From the NCBI GenBank assembly GCA_050260375.1, contig JBLNCA010000042.1, positions 1 through 46,781 on the forward strand: a stretch of DNA of 46,781 nucleotides. The letters run 5' to 3'. The stretch comes from DTFZ01 sp050260375. Its GTDB lineage: Bacteria > Bacillota > Clostridia > Christensenellales > SZUA-584. The first letter of the stretch is position 1, and each line of letters opens with the position of its first letter. The translations under genes and the position numbers were made by a program. Below the pieces are notes generated by a model, which was given only the letters and a program-made list of their open reading frames with translations, was not told the DNA's origin and ran no database searches. Below are positions 15,756 through 23,024 of this stretch, in pieces.

Positions 15756-16406
15756 TTGCTTAAGGCTGTATTGTTTGACATGGACGGAGTGCTCGTGGAC
15801 AGCGAGCCGGAGTACAGGAGGATTGAGAAGGTTTTATTCCGCAGAGTAGGTATAAAACAAAATGAAGAGGACGTGAAACGCAACACGGGAAAAGGCGTGC
15901 TTGACATGTGGAACGAAGCAAAAGAGAGATACGGATTTGACGAAGACCCGCTTTTGCTTATGAAAGAGGAAGCCCGCATGATAAGCGAGTATTACCGAAG
16001 CGACAGGCTCAAGCCGATAAAGCCTGCCCTTAAACTGCTGAAAAGCTGCGCGCAGGGCGGCTTAAAGACTGCGCTGGCCACATCGTCCCACGAAAAGAAC
16101 GCGAAGATCATTATAGAAAAGCTGGGGATAAGCGGCTGTTTGGACGCAGTGGCGGCGGGAGATATGGTGGAGCGCACGAAGCCCTCGCCCGACATATTCC
16201 TGCTGGCGGCGAAGCTGCTGAATGTAAGCCCCGATGAATGCGTGGTAATCGAGGATGCGATTAACGGCATACGCGCGGCAAAGGCGGCTGGCATGAAGGC
16301 GGTAGGGTTTAAAGCGCCGGGAAGCCCTCAGGATTTATCGTCCGCCGACATAGTTGTCGACTCGCTGGGTAAAATCAATATAGATACGCTGCGCGCGCTG
16401 TTTTGA
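15756..16406 (+). CDS. HAD-superfamily phosphatase/phosphomutase (beta-phosphoglucomutase-like)
   Basis: This 216-residue HAD subfamily IA protein has motif I FDMDGVLVDSEPEY at 7-20 (nucleophile and acid aspartates), motif II ATSS, motif III KPSPDIF and motif IV VVIEDAINGI. A helical cap lies between motifs I and II. The motif I sequence is that of beta-phosphoglucomutase-like phosphatases; the substrate is unknown. I chose TTG 15756 because TTGGAGG (15744-15750) is then a ribosome site five bases upstream, whereas TTG 15744 would lie within that site. The gene begins 24 bases after the pseudouridine synthase. Confidence 0.88.
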   Translation: MLKAVLFDMDGVLVDSEPEYRRIEKVLFRRVGIKQNEEDVKRNTGKGVLDMWNEAKERYGFDEDPLLLMKEEARMISEYYRSDRLKPIKPALKLLKSCAQGGLKTALATSSHEKNAKIIIEKLGISGCLDAVAAGDMVERTKPSPDIFLLAAKLLNVSPDECVVIEDAINGIRAAKAAGMKAVGFKAPGSPQDLSSADIVVDSLGKINIDTLRALF

Positions 16407-16512
16407 GCGTTGTAAATACGCAAAGCCGCCAAGCTTTTTTAGTGGGCGTAATTCCAGAGAGCTTTTGTAATGCGTGAGGTATTGCGGGGGTTGTAAATTA
16501 TTGGGAGGCCAT

Positions 16513-16890
16513 ATGAATAGATTAAGCAAAAGGCTGGATAGACTGGCATTGAAAATAACAAACGGCGTCGGGTCTATTTGGTGCGCGCTGATATTTACAT
16601 TGATAGCGCTTATTTCTCTGCCCGAGACAATCAATGAAGCCGCAGATACGCAAACGATAGGCCCCATAATACAGTGGGTGACGCAGACGTTTCTTCAGCT
16701 TGTGCTGCTCTCCATCGTGCTGCGCGGACAGAACATAGCGGGCGAAAAGCAGGAGCAGATAGTAAACCAGATACGCGGTAACACGGAAAAGATTGAGGCC
16801 GCGGCCGAGAGGATAGAGCATATAGTCAGGATAATAGAGCGCATGTCGGAAAAGGAGCTTAAGGAGTTAAGGAAGGAAAAACAGGAGTAA
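16513..16890 (+). CDS. Small two-helix membrane protein (DUF1003/Fet4-like)
   Basis: This 125-residue protein has two hydrophobic segments (about 20-38 and 51-70) and a charged helical C-terminal tail (IVNQIRGNTEKIEAAAERIEHIVRIIER). The GSIWCALIFTLIALI...VTQTFLQLVLLSIVLRGQN pattern resembles the small DUF1003 and low-affinity iron permease-like membrane proteins. Transport activity is not supported by sequence alone. ATG 16513 has GGGAGG at 16503-16508; an upstream TTG/ATG extension has no ribosome site. It stands alone between the HAD gene and the glycine riboswitch. Confidence 0.65.
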   Translation: MNRLSKRLDRLALKITNGVGSIWCALIFTLIALISLPETINEAADTQTIGPIIQWVTQTFLQLVLLSIVLRGQNIAGEKQEQIVNQIRGNTEKIEAAAERIEHIVRIIERMSEKELKELRKEKQE

Positions 16891-16958
16891 CGCTTTAAAG
16901 CCTCGATTGCGATGCGTAAAATTATTTGGCATGCAGGCATTCCCAACGCGGCTTGGTA

Positions 16959-16967
16959 TGTTATAAT
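16959..16967 (+). promoter_or_regulatory. Extended -10 promoter of the gcv operon
   Basis: TGTTATAAT combines TG of an extended -10 with a consensus TATAAT (16962-16967). No good -35 is seen 17 bases upstream. Transcription would start near 16974, just before the riboswitch. Confidence 0.6.
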
Positions 16968-16989
16968 ATAGGGAAAATGAAATTAATAC

Positions 16990-17230
16990 TTGGATGATGG
17001 GTACGGGAGAGTATCTCGCCGAAGATGTAAGCCGCAGCCCGTCAAGCTGCTGCGAAACTTTCAGGCAAAAGGACCGTAACCGGACAATACTCTGGAAAGC
17101 CGTACGCGCGCACATAGCGTTGGGCGGTATGGGCACCGAAGGAGCAACCCGGCATAAAAAGACTGCGGCAAGTAATATAACAGACTATTTTAGCTTTTAT
17201 TGCCGGAGAATCTCTCAGGTAACGAAACAG
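16990..17230 (+). promoter_or_regulatory. Tandem glycine riboswitch
   Basis: Both aptamers are readable. Aptamer I: GGGAGAG, GCCGAAG, GTAA, then AAACTTTCAGGCAAAAGGAC. The linker contains ACTCTGGAAAGC. Aptamer II: GCACCGAAGGAGCAA, then GAATCTCTCAGGTAACGAAACAG. This is the classic cooperative glycine sensor upstream of gcvT, where glycine binding usually turns expression on. It is directly followed by a terminator hairpin, which fits transcriptional control. Confidence 0.95.
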
Positions 17231-17263
17231 GGGGAAGACGATTTATTTCGGCTTCCCTTTTTT
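17231..17263 (+). terminator. Riboswitch expression-platform terminator
   Basis: GGGAAG (within 17231-17237) pairs with CTTCCC (17252-17257) and is followed by T6. It lies immediately after aptamer II and is the expected glycine-controlled terminator. Confidence 0.8.
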
Positions 17264-17264
17264 A

Positions 17265-17525
17265 TATGGGGTGTGTTACGGGTCCCCGGCAAGCCGTTAG
17301 GCTTTATGGGGTGCGTATACGGGGTCCCCGGCAAGCCGTGAGGCTTTATGGGGTGCGTATACGGGGTCCCCGGCAAGTCGTGAGGCTTTATGGGGTGTGT
17401 TACGGGTCCCCGGCAAGCCGTGAGGCTTTATGGGGTGCGTATATGGGGTCCCCAAAAAGGCGTGAGGCTTTATGGGTGTGTTACGGGGTCCCCAAAAAGC
17501 CATGAGGCTTTATGGGGTGTAAACG
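17265..17525 (+). repeat. Array of six 40-42 bp hairpin repeats between riboswitch and gcvT
   Basis: GGTCCCC begins at 17281, 17323, 17365, 17405, 17447 and 17487, giving periods of 42, 42, 40, 42 and 40. Each unit reads ACGGGGTCCCC, GGCAAGCC or AAAAAGCC, a GTGA-type loop, GGCTTTATGGGGTG and a spacer, and can fold with CCCC..AAGCC against GGCTT..GGGG. The last two units carry the AAAAAG arm of the dispersed copies. The array lies in the transcribed leader, downstream of the riboswitch terminator and before the gcvT ribosome site. Confidence 0.92.
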
Positions 17526-17557
17526 GGGATAATGTTTGTGAGAAGGAGAAAGAGACA

Positions 17558-18649
17558 ATGAAACGGACGCCGCTGTATGAAAACCATGTAAGGCTCGGAG
17601 CAAAGATGACGGACTTCGGAGGCTGGGAGCTGCCGGTGCAGTACGAGGGCATAATCAGGGAGCACAACCAGGTAAGAAACGCCGCGGGGCTGTTTGACGT
17701 TTCGCATATGGGCGAGATAACGGCAAAGGGAGAGGGAGCGCAGCAGTTTATACAGAACCTTATAACGAACGACATATCGCAGCTTGGTGACGGCAGGGCG
17801 ATTTATTCGCCTATGTGCTATCCCGACGGCGGAACGGTGGACGACATTATAGTATACAAGGTAAGCAAAGACGATTACTTTATAGTCGTCAACGCCGCGA
17901 ATACCGACAAGGATTTTGAATGGATGAAACAGAATTTAAGCGGAGGAACCGAGCTTGACAACGTCTCTCAAAATTACGCGCAATTAGCGCTGCAGGGGCC
18001 GAAGAGTCAGGCGATACTGCAAAAGCTTACGGGTTTTGACCTCCGGGCGCTTAAGTTTTTCGCGTTTGCCAAGGATGTAGAAGTGGGCGGCGTAAAGTGC
18101 ATGGTTTCGCGCTCGGGCTACACCGGCGAGGACGGATTCGAGCTTTATATGGACTCGTCTGACGCTCCCCGGCTTTGGGACGTGCTGCTCGAAGCGGGCA
18201 GCGGCGAGGGAGCGGTTCCCGCGGGGCTGGGCGCGCGCGATACGCTGCGTTTTGAGGCCGCGCTGCCGCTTTACGGGCATGAACTCTCGAAGGACATATC
18301 CCCGTTGGAGGCGGGACTTGGCAGATTCGTTAAGCTCGAAAAGGAAAGTTTTATAGGGAAAGAAGCGCTGAAAAAGCAGTCGGAAAACCTTAAACGGATT
18401 CTCGTAGGCTTTGAGCTCGTTGACGCGGGCGTTGCGCGCAGCGGCTTTGAAGTATATGCGGGTGAAAGAAACATAGGCTTCGTGACATCAGGCAGCTATT
18501 CGCCTACGCTTAATAAAAACCTGGGGCTCGCTCTTGTGGAAGCCGGGTTTTCAGCCGAAGGAACGCAGATAGAGATAGCGATAAGGAACAGGAAGGCAAA
18601 GGCTGTAGTAGTAAATAAGCCGTTTTACTCAAAAAAATATAATAAGTAG
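17558..18649 (+). CDS. gcvT: Glycine cleavage system T protein (aminomethyltransferase)
   Basis: This 363-residue protein transfers the methylene group from the aminomethyl-lipoyl H protein to tetrahydrofolate and releases ammonia. The start MKRTPLYENHVRLGAKMTDFGGW and the segments FDVSHMGE, SRSGYTGEDGFELY and LGARDTLRFEAALPLYGHE are those of GcvT, and the length is typical. ATG 17558 is chosen because AGAAGGAG (17541-17548) precedes it; the longer open frame reads back into the repeat array and is not credible. It is the first gene of gcvT-H-PA-PB under the glycine riboswitch. Confidence 0.96.
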   Translation: MKRTPLYENHVRLGAKMTDFGGWELPVQYEGIIREHNQVRNAAGLFDVSHMGEITAKGEGAQQFIQNLITNDISQLGDGRAIYSPMCYPDGGTVDDIIVYKVSKDDYFIVVNAANTDKDFEWMKQNLSGGTELDNVSQNYAQLALQGPKSQAILQKLTGFDLRALKFFAFAKDVEVGGVKCMVSRSGYTGEDGFELYMDSSDAPRLWDVLLEAGSGEGAVPAGLGARDTLRFEAALPLYGHELSKDISPLEAGLGRFVKLEKESFIGKEALKKQSENLKRILVGFELVDAGVARSGFEVYAGERNIGFVTSGSYSPTLNKNLGLALVEAGFSAEGTQIEIAIRNRKAKAVVVNKPFYSKKYNK

Positions 18650-18666
18650 TTATACAGGAGGAGCAC

Positions 18667-19050
18667 ATGAATATTGTCGAAGGTTTGAAATACTCCAAGG
18701 AGCACGAGTGGGTAAGAATTGAAGGGGACACGGCGTATATCGGCATCACCGACTACGCGCAGCATAGCCTCGGCGAGATAGTGTATGTTGAGCTGCCGGA
18801 GGAGGGCGCGCAGCTTTCGGCGGGCGACGTTTTGAGCGCGATAGATTCCGTTAAAGCCGCTTCCGACGTGTACGCCCCCGTTTCGGGCAGCGTTATCAAA
18901 GTGAACGAAGCGCTGAGCGACGCGCCGGAGAGCATCAACAGCGACCCTTACGGAAGCTGGATAGCCGCCGTTAAGATGGACGACCCGGGCGAAGCGGACG
19001 CGCTGCTGGACGCAAAGGCCTACGAAGAGTTCTGCGCGTCGGAGGAGTGA
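18667..19050 (+). CDS. gcvH: Glycine cleavage system H protein
   Basis: This 127-residue lipoyl carrier shuttles the aminomethyl group between the P and T proteins. The lipoylation motif is IDSVKAASD with K63 as the modified lysine. The flanking YSKEHEWVRIEGD start and GEIVYVELPEEG segment are standard. CAGGAGGAG precedes ATG 18667. The last codons contain GGAGGAG, which serves as ribosome site for gcvPA one base after the stop. No lipoate ligase or dihydrolipoamide dehydrogenase gene is present in the window. Confidence 0.96.
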   Translation: MNIVEGLKYSKEHEWVRIEGDTAYIGITDYAQHSLGEIVYVELPEEGAQLSAGDVLSAIDSVKAASDVYAPVSGSVIKVNEALSDAPESINSDPYGSWIAAVKMDDPGEADALLDAKAYEEFCASEE

Positions 19051-19051
19051 T

Positions 19052-20392
19052 ATGCGGCCGTATATCCCAAATACCGAGGAGCAGCAGGCCGAAATGCTGA
19101 AAGCCATAGGGTATGAAAACATAGCGCAGCTCTTCGAATCGGTGCCGGAAAACGTAAGGCTTTCCCGCAGGCTTGATATACCCGCTCCGCTTTCCGAGCT
19201 CGAAGTAACAAAAAGGCTCAAAAGCCTTGCGAATAAAAATGCGAATACGGAAGATTACGCGTGCTTCCTGGGCGCGGGGGCGTACGACCACTTCATACCG
19301 GCCGTGGTCGACAGCCTGCTCTCAAGGCAGGAATTCTATACCGCGTACACGCCGTACCAGCCCGAAATAAGCCAGGGAACGCTGCAGGCGATATTCGAAT
19401 ACCAGTCGCTGATATGCGAGCTTTGCGGCATGGACGTGGCCAACGCTTCGGTGTACGACGGCGCGTCGGCAGTGGCTGAGGCGGCTATGATGGCATGCGG
19501 CGCCACAAGGAGAAACAAGGTGCTTGCCGCGCGCAGCCTCAATCCCGAATACCGCGAAGTGCTGAAGACTTACGCGCGTTTCAAGGGCATTGAGGTAAGC
19601 GAGTTCGGGTTTAAAAACGGCGCCGCCGATATGGCAGAGCTTGAGGGCATGATGTCGTGCGACGTTGCGGCGGTAATAGTGCAGTCGCCGAACTTCTTCG
19701 GCATAGTCGAAGATATAAAGGCTGCCGCGGACATTGCGCACAAACACGGGGCGCTGCTAGCGGCATGCTGCGACCCCATTTCGCTCGCGCTGCTGAAAAG
19801 CCCCGGCGAAGCGGGAGCGGACATAGCCGTGGGCGAAGGCCAGGCAATGGGTAACCCGTTAAGCTTCGGCGGCCCGTATCTCGGGTTTTTCGCGGCAAAG
19901 GAAAGCCTGATGCGAAAGATGCCGGGCAGGATAGTGGGCGAGACTAAGGACAGAAACGGCAAGCGCTGCTTTGTGCTGACTATACAGACAAGGGAGCAGC
20001 ACATAAGGCGCGAAAAGGCGACGTCCAATATATGCTCTAACGAGGCGCTGTGCGCGCTCGCCGCTACGATATACCTTTGCGTTATGGGCAAAGAGGGCTT
20101 AAGCGAAGCGGCGAGGCAGTGCGTACAGAAGTCGCACTACGCTTACGACATGCTGGTTTCCACAGGGAAGTTCAAATCGGTCTTCGAAGCGCCTTTCTTC
20201 AAGGAGTTCGCCGTAGCATACGACGGGGACATAAGCAGTCTTAACAAGCGCCTGCTTAATAGCGGCATTATAGGCGGGTATGACCTTGGACGGGATTATC
20301 CCGAGCTTGGCGGCGCATGGCTGGTGGCAGTCACCGAAAAGCGGACTAAAGACGAGATAGACAATTTGACGGCAAAGGCGGTGGAAGCATGA
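19052..20392 (+). CDS. gcvPA: Glycine decarboxylase P protein, subunit 1
   Basis: This 446-residue N-terminal half of the PLP-dependent glycine dehydrogenase (decarboxylating) is of the split form usual in Bacillota. It starts RPYIPNTEEQQAEMLKAIG and contains FLGAGAYDHFIPAVVD, FYTAYTPYQPEISQGTLQ and GEGQAMGNPLSFGGPYLG, all hallmark GcvPA segments. It forms the heterotetramer with GcvPB; the PLP lysine is in the partner. Its stop overlaps the gcvPB start as ATGA. Confidence 0.96.
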   Translation: MRPYIPNTEEQQAEMLKAIGYENIAQLFESVPENVRLSRRLDIPAPLSELEVTKRLKSLANKNANTEDYACFLGAGAYDHFIPAVVDSLLSRQEFYTAYTPYQPEISQGTLQAIFEYQSLICELCGMDVANASVYDGASAVAEAAMMACGATRRNKVLAARSLNPEYREVLKTYARFKGIEVSEFGFKNGAADMAELEGMMSCDVAAVIVQSPNFFGIVEDIKAAADIAHKHGALLAACCDPISLALLKSPGEAGADIAVGEGQAMGNPLSFGGPYLGFFAAKESLMRKMPGRIVGETKDRNGKRCFVLTIQTREQHIRREKATSNICSNEALCALAATIYLCVMGKEGLSEAARQCVQKSHYAYDMLVSTGKFKSVFEAPFFKEFAVAYDGDISSLNKRLLNSGIIGGYDLGRDYPELGGAWLVAVTEKRTKDEIDNLTAKAVEA

Positions 20393-21846
20393 GCGAGCTG
20401 ATATTTGAAACGAGCAGGCCGGGAAGGACAGGCGTCGCACTGCCAAAATGCGACGTGCCGCGGCGCGATATAAATACGCTGCTGCCCGAAAAACTGCTGC
20501 GCCGCGAAGCGCCCGCGCTGCCCGAGGTAAGCGAGGTGGACGCAGTGCGCCACTTTACAAGGCTCTCTATGTTCAACTTCGGCGTAGATTCGGGCTTTTA
20601 TCCGCTCGGCTCGTGCACGATGAAATACAACCCGAAGGTTAATGAAGCGATGGCAAGGCTGCCGGGGTTCGCGGCCGTACATCCGCTGCAGGGCGTTGAC
20701 ACAGTGCAGGGCTGCCTGGAGCTTATGTACGAAACGGACGTTATGCTGTCCGAGATAACCGGCATGGACAGGGTGTCGCTGCAGCCCGCGGCTGGCGCGC
20801 ACGGCGAGATGACGGGGCTGATGATAATAAAGGCGTACCACGAGCACAGGGGAGACAACAAGCGCCGCAACATAATCGTGCCCGATTCGGCGCACGGCAC
20901 AAACCCTGCTTCGGCAGCGCTTGCGGGCTTTAACGTAGTAAACGTAAAGTCGGACGCAAACGGCATGGTGGATTTGACGGCGCTCGCCGGCGTTCTTAAC
21001 GGCGAGACCGCGGGGCTTATGCTTACGAATCCCAATACGCTGGGGCTGTTTGACAGGAACATAAGGGTAATAGCCGATATGGTGCACGCCGCGGGAGGGC
21101 TTTTATATTACGACGGCGCGAACATGAACGCGATAATGGGCGTCTCGAGGCCGGGAGACATGGGCTTTGACGTGGTGCACCTTAACCTGCACAAGACTTT
21201 CAGCACGCCGCACGGCGGGGGAGGGCCGGGCTCGGGGCCTGTCGGCGTTAAAAGCGAACTCGTGCCGTTCCTGCCGAAGCCAGTAGTCGAGAAGACAAAA
21301 GACGGCTTTACGCTCGATTACGACCGCCCGCTGTCCGTGGGCAAGGTAAGGTCGTACTGGGGCAATTTCGGCGTAGCCGTAAAGGCGTACGCGTATATAC
21401 TGTCCATGGGCGCTGAAGGGCTGAAAGAAGCGTCCGAGGCGGCGGTACTTAACGCCAACTATGTGCGCTTAAGGCTGCGCGGCTATTTTGACGTGCCGTA
21501 CGATACGGCGTGCATGCACGAGGTAGTGCTGTCGGGCAAAAGGCAGGCCGAATACGGCGTGACGGCCCTCGATATCGCAAAACGGCTGATAGACTACGGC
21601 TTTCATCCGCCGACGATATACTTCCCGTTAATAGTAAAAGAGGCGATGATGATAGAGCCTACCGAGACGGAAAGCCGCGAAACGCTCGATAAGTTCATAG
21701 ACGCGATGATAAGCATTGCGGACGAGGCGCAAAGAGACCCGGGCTCGCTGAAAAGCGCTCCGCACAGCACATGCGTATCGAGGCCGGACGAAGGCAGGGC
21801 CGCGCGCGAACCGGTGCTTAAATTTACAAACAGCGGAAAGGCTTAA
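20389..21846 (+). CDS. gcvPB: Glycine decarboxylase P protein, subunit 2
   Basis: This 485-residue C-terminal half of glycine decarboxylase carries the PLP lysine, K269 in HLNLHKTFSTPHGGGGPGSG. Other hallmarks are FYPLGSCTMKYNPK near 70-83 and LQPAAGAHGEMTG near 131. It decarboxylates glycine and loads the aminomethyl group on GcvH. The ATG overlaps the gcvPA stop by four bases, so the subunits are translationally coupled. No terminator hairpin is obvious right after it; a zinc-ribbon gene with its own promoter follows. Confidence 0.97.
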   Translation: MSELIFETSRPGRTGVALPKCDVPRRDINTLLPEKLLRREAPALPEVSEVDAVRHFTRLSMFNFGVDSGFYPLGSCTMKYNPKVNEAMARLPGFAAVHPLQGVDTVQGCLELMYETDVMLSEITGMDRVSLQPAAGAHGEMTGLMIIKAYHEHRGDNKRRNIIVPDSAHGTNPASAALAGFNVVNVKSDANGMVDLTALAGVLNGETAGLMLTNPNTLGLFDRNIRVIADMVHAAGGLLYYDGANMNAIMGVSRPGDMGFDVVHLNLHKTFSTPHGGGGPGSGPVGVKSELVPFLPKPVVEKTKDGFTLDYDRPLSVGKVRSYWGNFGVAVKAYAYILSMGAEGLKEASEAAVLNANYVRLRLRGYFDVPYDTACMHEVVLSGKRQAEYGVTALDIAKRLIDYGFHPPTIYFPLIVKEAMMIEPTETESRETLDKFIDAMISIADEAQRDPGSLKSAPHSTCVSRPDEGRAAREPVLKFTNSGKA

Positions 21847-21885
21847 AGCGGATTCCGTTAAATTTTGTCGGGCCAAAATATTCAC

Positions 21886-21914
21886 TTGTGTTTTCGGCGA
21901 GCATATGCTATATT
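21886..21914 (+). promoter_or_regulatory. Possible promoter of the zinc-ribbon gene
   Basis: TTGTGT (21886-21891), 17 bases, TATATT (21909-21914). It leaves a leader of about 110 bases. Confidence 0.4.
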
Positions 21915-22028
21915 CAAGTGGCTTGGAATAAGCAATAAAGACGTTAATCTGTTTTTGAACATCTCTCCGTTTCCGGTGAGCAATCTCAAGAACCAATTAA
22001 GTCCGAATAATAAAGAAGGAGGTTGCCC

Positions 22029-22199
22029 ATGGCGGATAAGAAGATAATCTGCAAAGACTGCAATTCCGAGTTCGTGTTCACCGAGAGAGAGCAGGAATTC
22101 TACAGGGAAAAAGGGTTTGAAAACGATCCGATAAGATGCCCGGAATGCAGAAAAATACGGAAACAGCAGAGAAACCAGTTCATCAATAAAAGGTATTAA
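22029..22199 (+). CDS. Small zinc-ribbon protein
   Basis: This 56-residue protein carries two CxxC pairs: ICKDCNSEF (C8, C11) and IRCPECRKIR (near 36-39). Between them is FTEREQEFYREKGF, and the tail is basic (KQQRNQFINKRY). This is the small 'probable zinc-ribbon' family found next to cold-shock and other genes in Bacillota; its role is unknown, and nucleic-acid binding is a reasonable inference from the basic tail. A strong AAGGAGG lies at 22016-22022 before ATG 22029. A terminator follows 14 bases after the stop. Confidence 0.85.
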   Translation: MADKKIICKDCNSEFVFTEREQEFYREKGFENDPIRCPECRKIRKQQRNQFINKRY

Positions 22200-22212
22200 A
22201 AAATGAGCGAAT

Positions 22213-22237
22213 AAAAAAGAGCTTTCGCTCTTTTTTT
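22213..22237 (+). terminator. Rho-independent terminator
   Basis: AAAAAAGAGC, loop TTTC, GCTC and T7. It closes the zinc-ribbon gene. Confidence 0.8.
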
Positions 22238-22240
22238 ATA

Positions 22241-22269
22241 CCGATGACAAACTAAATGTTTGTCATCGG
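22241..22269. repeat. Perfect 12-base stem hairpin
   Basis: CCGATGACAAAC (22241-22252), loop TAAAT, GTTTGTCATCGG (22258-22269). There is no T tract. It sits between a terminator and a dispersed repeat, as at 13308-13375. Confidence 0.7.
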
Positions 22270-22285
22270 GTCTTGCCCATTCTAC

Positions 22286-22320
22286 CACCCCAAAAAGATT
22301 TATCTTTTTGGGGCCCCCGG
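22286..22320 (-). repeat. Dispersed hairpin repeat, inverted copy
   Basis: CACCCCAAAAAGA, loop, TCTTTTTGGGGCCCCCGG. The stem CCCCAAAAAGA/TCTTTTTGGGG is perfect. Confidence 0.7.
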
Positions 22321-22617
22321 ATGTACCTCCGGTACGGGCGGCTGGGCGCTTCTGCGAGGATTTTATGAATTAACGTTCGCCCTTCACTGGCAGAGCCAGA
22401 TGAAGGGCATGTTATATTCGGGCTTTGTAGGGAACGAACCCTGCCGCGTGCCCCGTAGGGGTATGTCGTTCCGGTTATTTAGATGAATTTATATATCTGG
22501 TGGCAGATAGCACATGATGATTCTGAGGACCGAAAGGACGAAGAATCTTATCCTCCATGCATTTGGCGGAGTCGTAATATACCGCAAGGCTTTTAAGCAA
22601 AGGTCCCTTATAGGGTT

Positions 22618-22644
22618 AAAAAAACCACCCCTGTGAAGGGGTGG
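22618..22644 (-). terminator. Terminator of the YbjQ-like gene
   Basis: Read on the minus strand: CCACCCC, loop TTCACA, GGGGTGG, then T7. Confidence 0.8.
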
Positions 22645-22661
22645 ATGATTATTCACCAGTT

Positions 22662-22982
22662 TTAATGCACGACAACCGCGGTGCCCGAGGCCGTTACCAT
22701 CAGCATGTTGCCGCCCTGACCCAGCACCTCGTAGTCTATGTCCACGCCCACTACGGCGTTCGCGCCCATTGCCTGAGCGCGCGATACCATCTCGGCGATT
22801 GCGTTTTGCCGCGCGTCAATGAGCTCACCTTCATACGCTTCGGAGCGCCCGCCGAAGAAATTTCTGAATCCTGCCGCTATGTCCTTTATGAAATCCACGC
22901 CGGAAATAACCTCTCCGAACACTATGCCCTTATACTCTGTTATGCTTTTGCCTTCCACCGAAGGCGTAGTTGTGACAATCAT
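22662..22982 (-). CDS. YbjQ/UPF0145 family protein
   Basis: This 106-residue protein of the YbjQ (UPF0145) family is annotated elsewhere as a putative heavy-metal-binding domain. It has the standard layout: MIVTTTPSVEGKSI start, YKGIVFGEVISGVDFIKDI, ARQNAIAEMVSRAQAMGANAVVGVDIDYE and a VTASGTAVVV end. Members form pentamers; their cellular role is unknown. GGAGG precedes the start on the minus strand and a strong terminator follows the stop, so it is probably monocistronic. Confidence 0.92.
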   Translation of the reverse strand: MIVTTTPSVEGKSITEYKGIVFGEVISGVDFIKDIAAGFRNFFGGRSEAYEGELIDARQNAIAEMVSRAQAMGANAVVGVDIDYEVLGQGGNMLMVTASGTAVVVH

Positions 22983-23024
22983 CGCTTTACCTCCATAAAA
23001 TAGTATATTACACGATACAAACGT

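Larger units (their letters stand above)
22238..22661. other. Gene-free repeat-bearing stretch
   Basis: It contains a perfect 12-base stem hairpin (22241-22269), an inverted dispersed hairpin repeat (22286-22320), the motif GATGAAGGGCATG near 22400, inverted arms GGAACGA/TCGTTCC around 22433-22472, the dispersed sequence GGACGAAGAATCTTA near 22537, and the terminator of the opposing YbjQ-like gene. No gene is seen. Confidence 0.55.

Noticed and set aside
17200..17505. Open frame encoding a GPRQAVRLYGV-type repetitive peptide
   Set aside because: It is the translation of the hairpin array; units of 40 bases break the period, and there is no ribosome site or conserved start.
17265..17525. Possible CRISPR array (regular repeats of ~42 bp)
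   Set aside because: The units are nearly identical along their whole length and lack distinct spacers; no cas genes are near. The same applies to 42779-42900.
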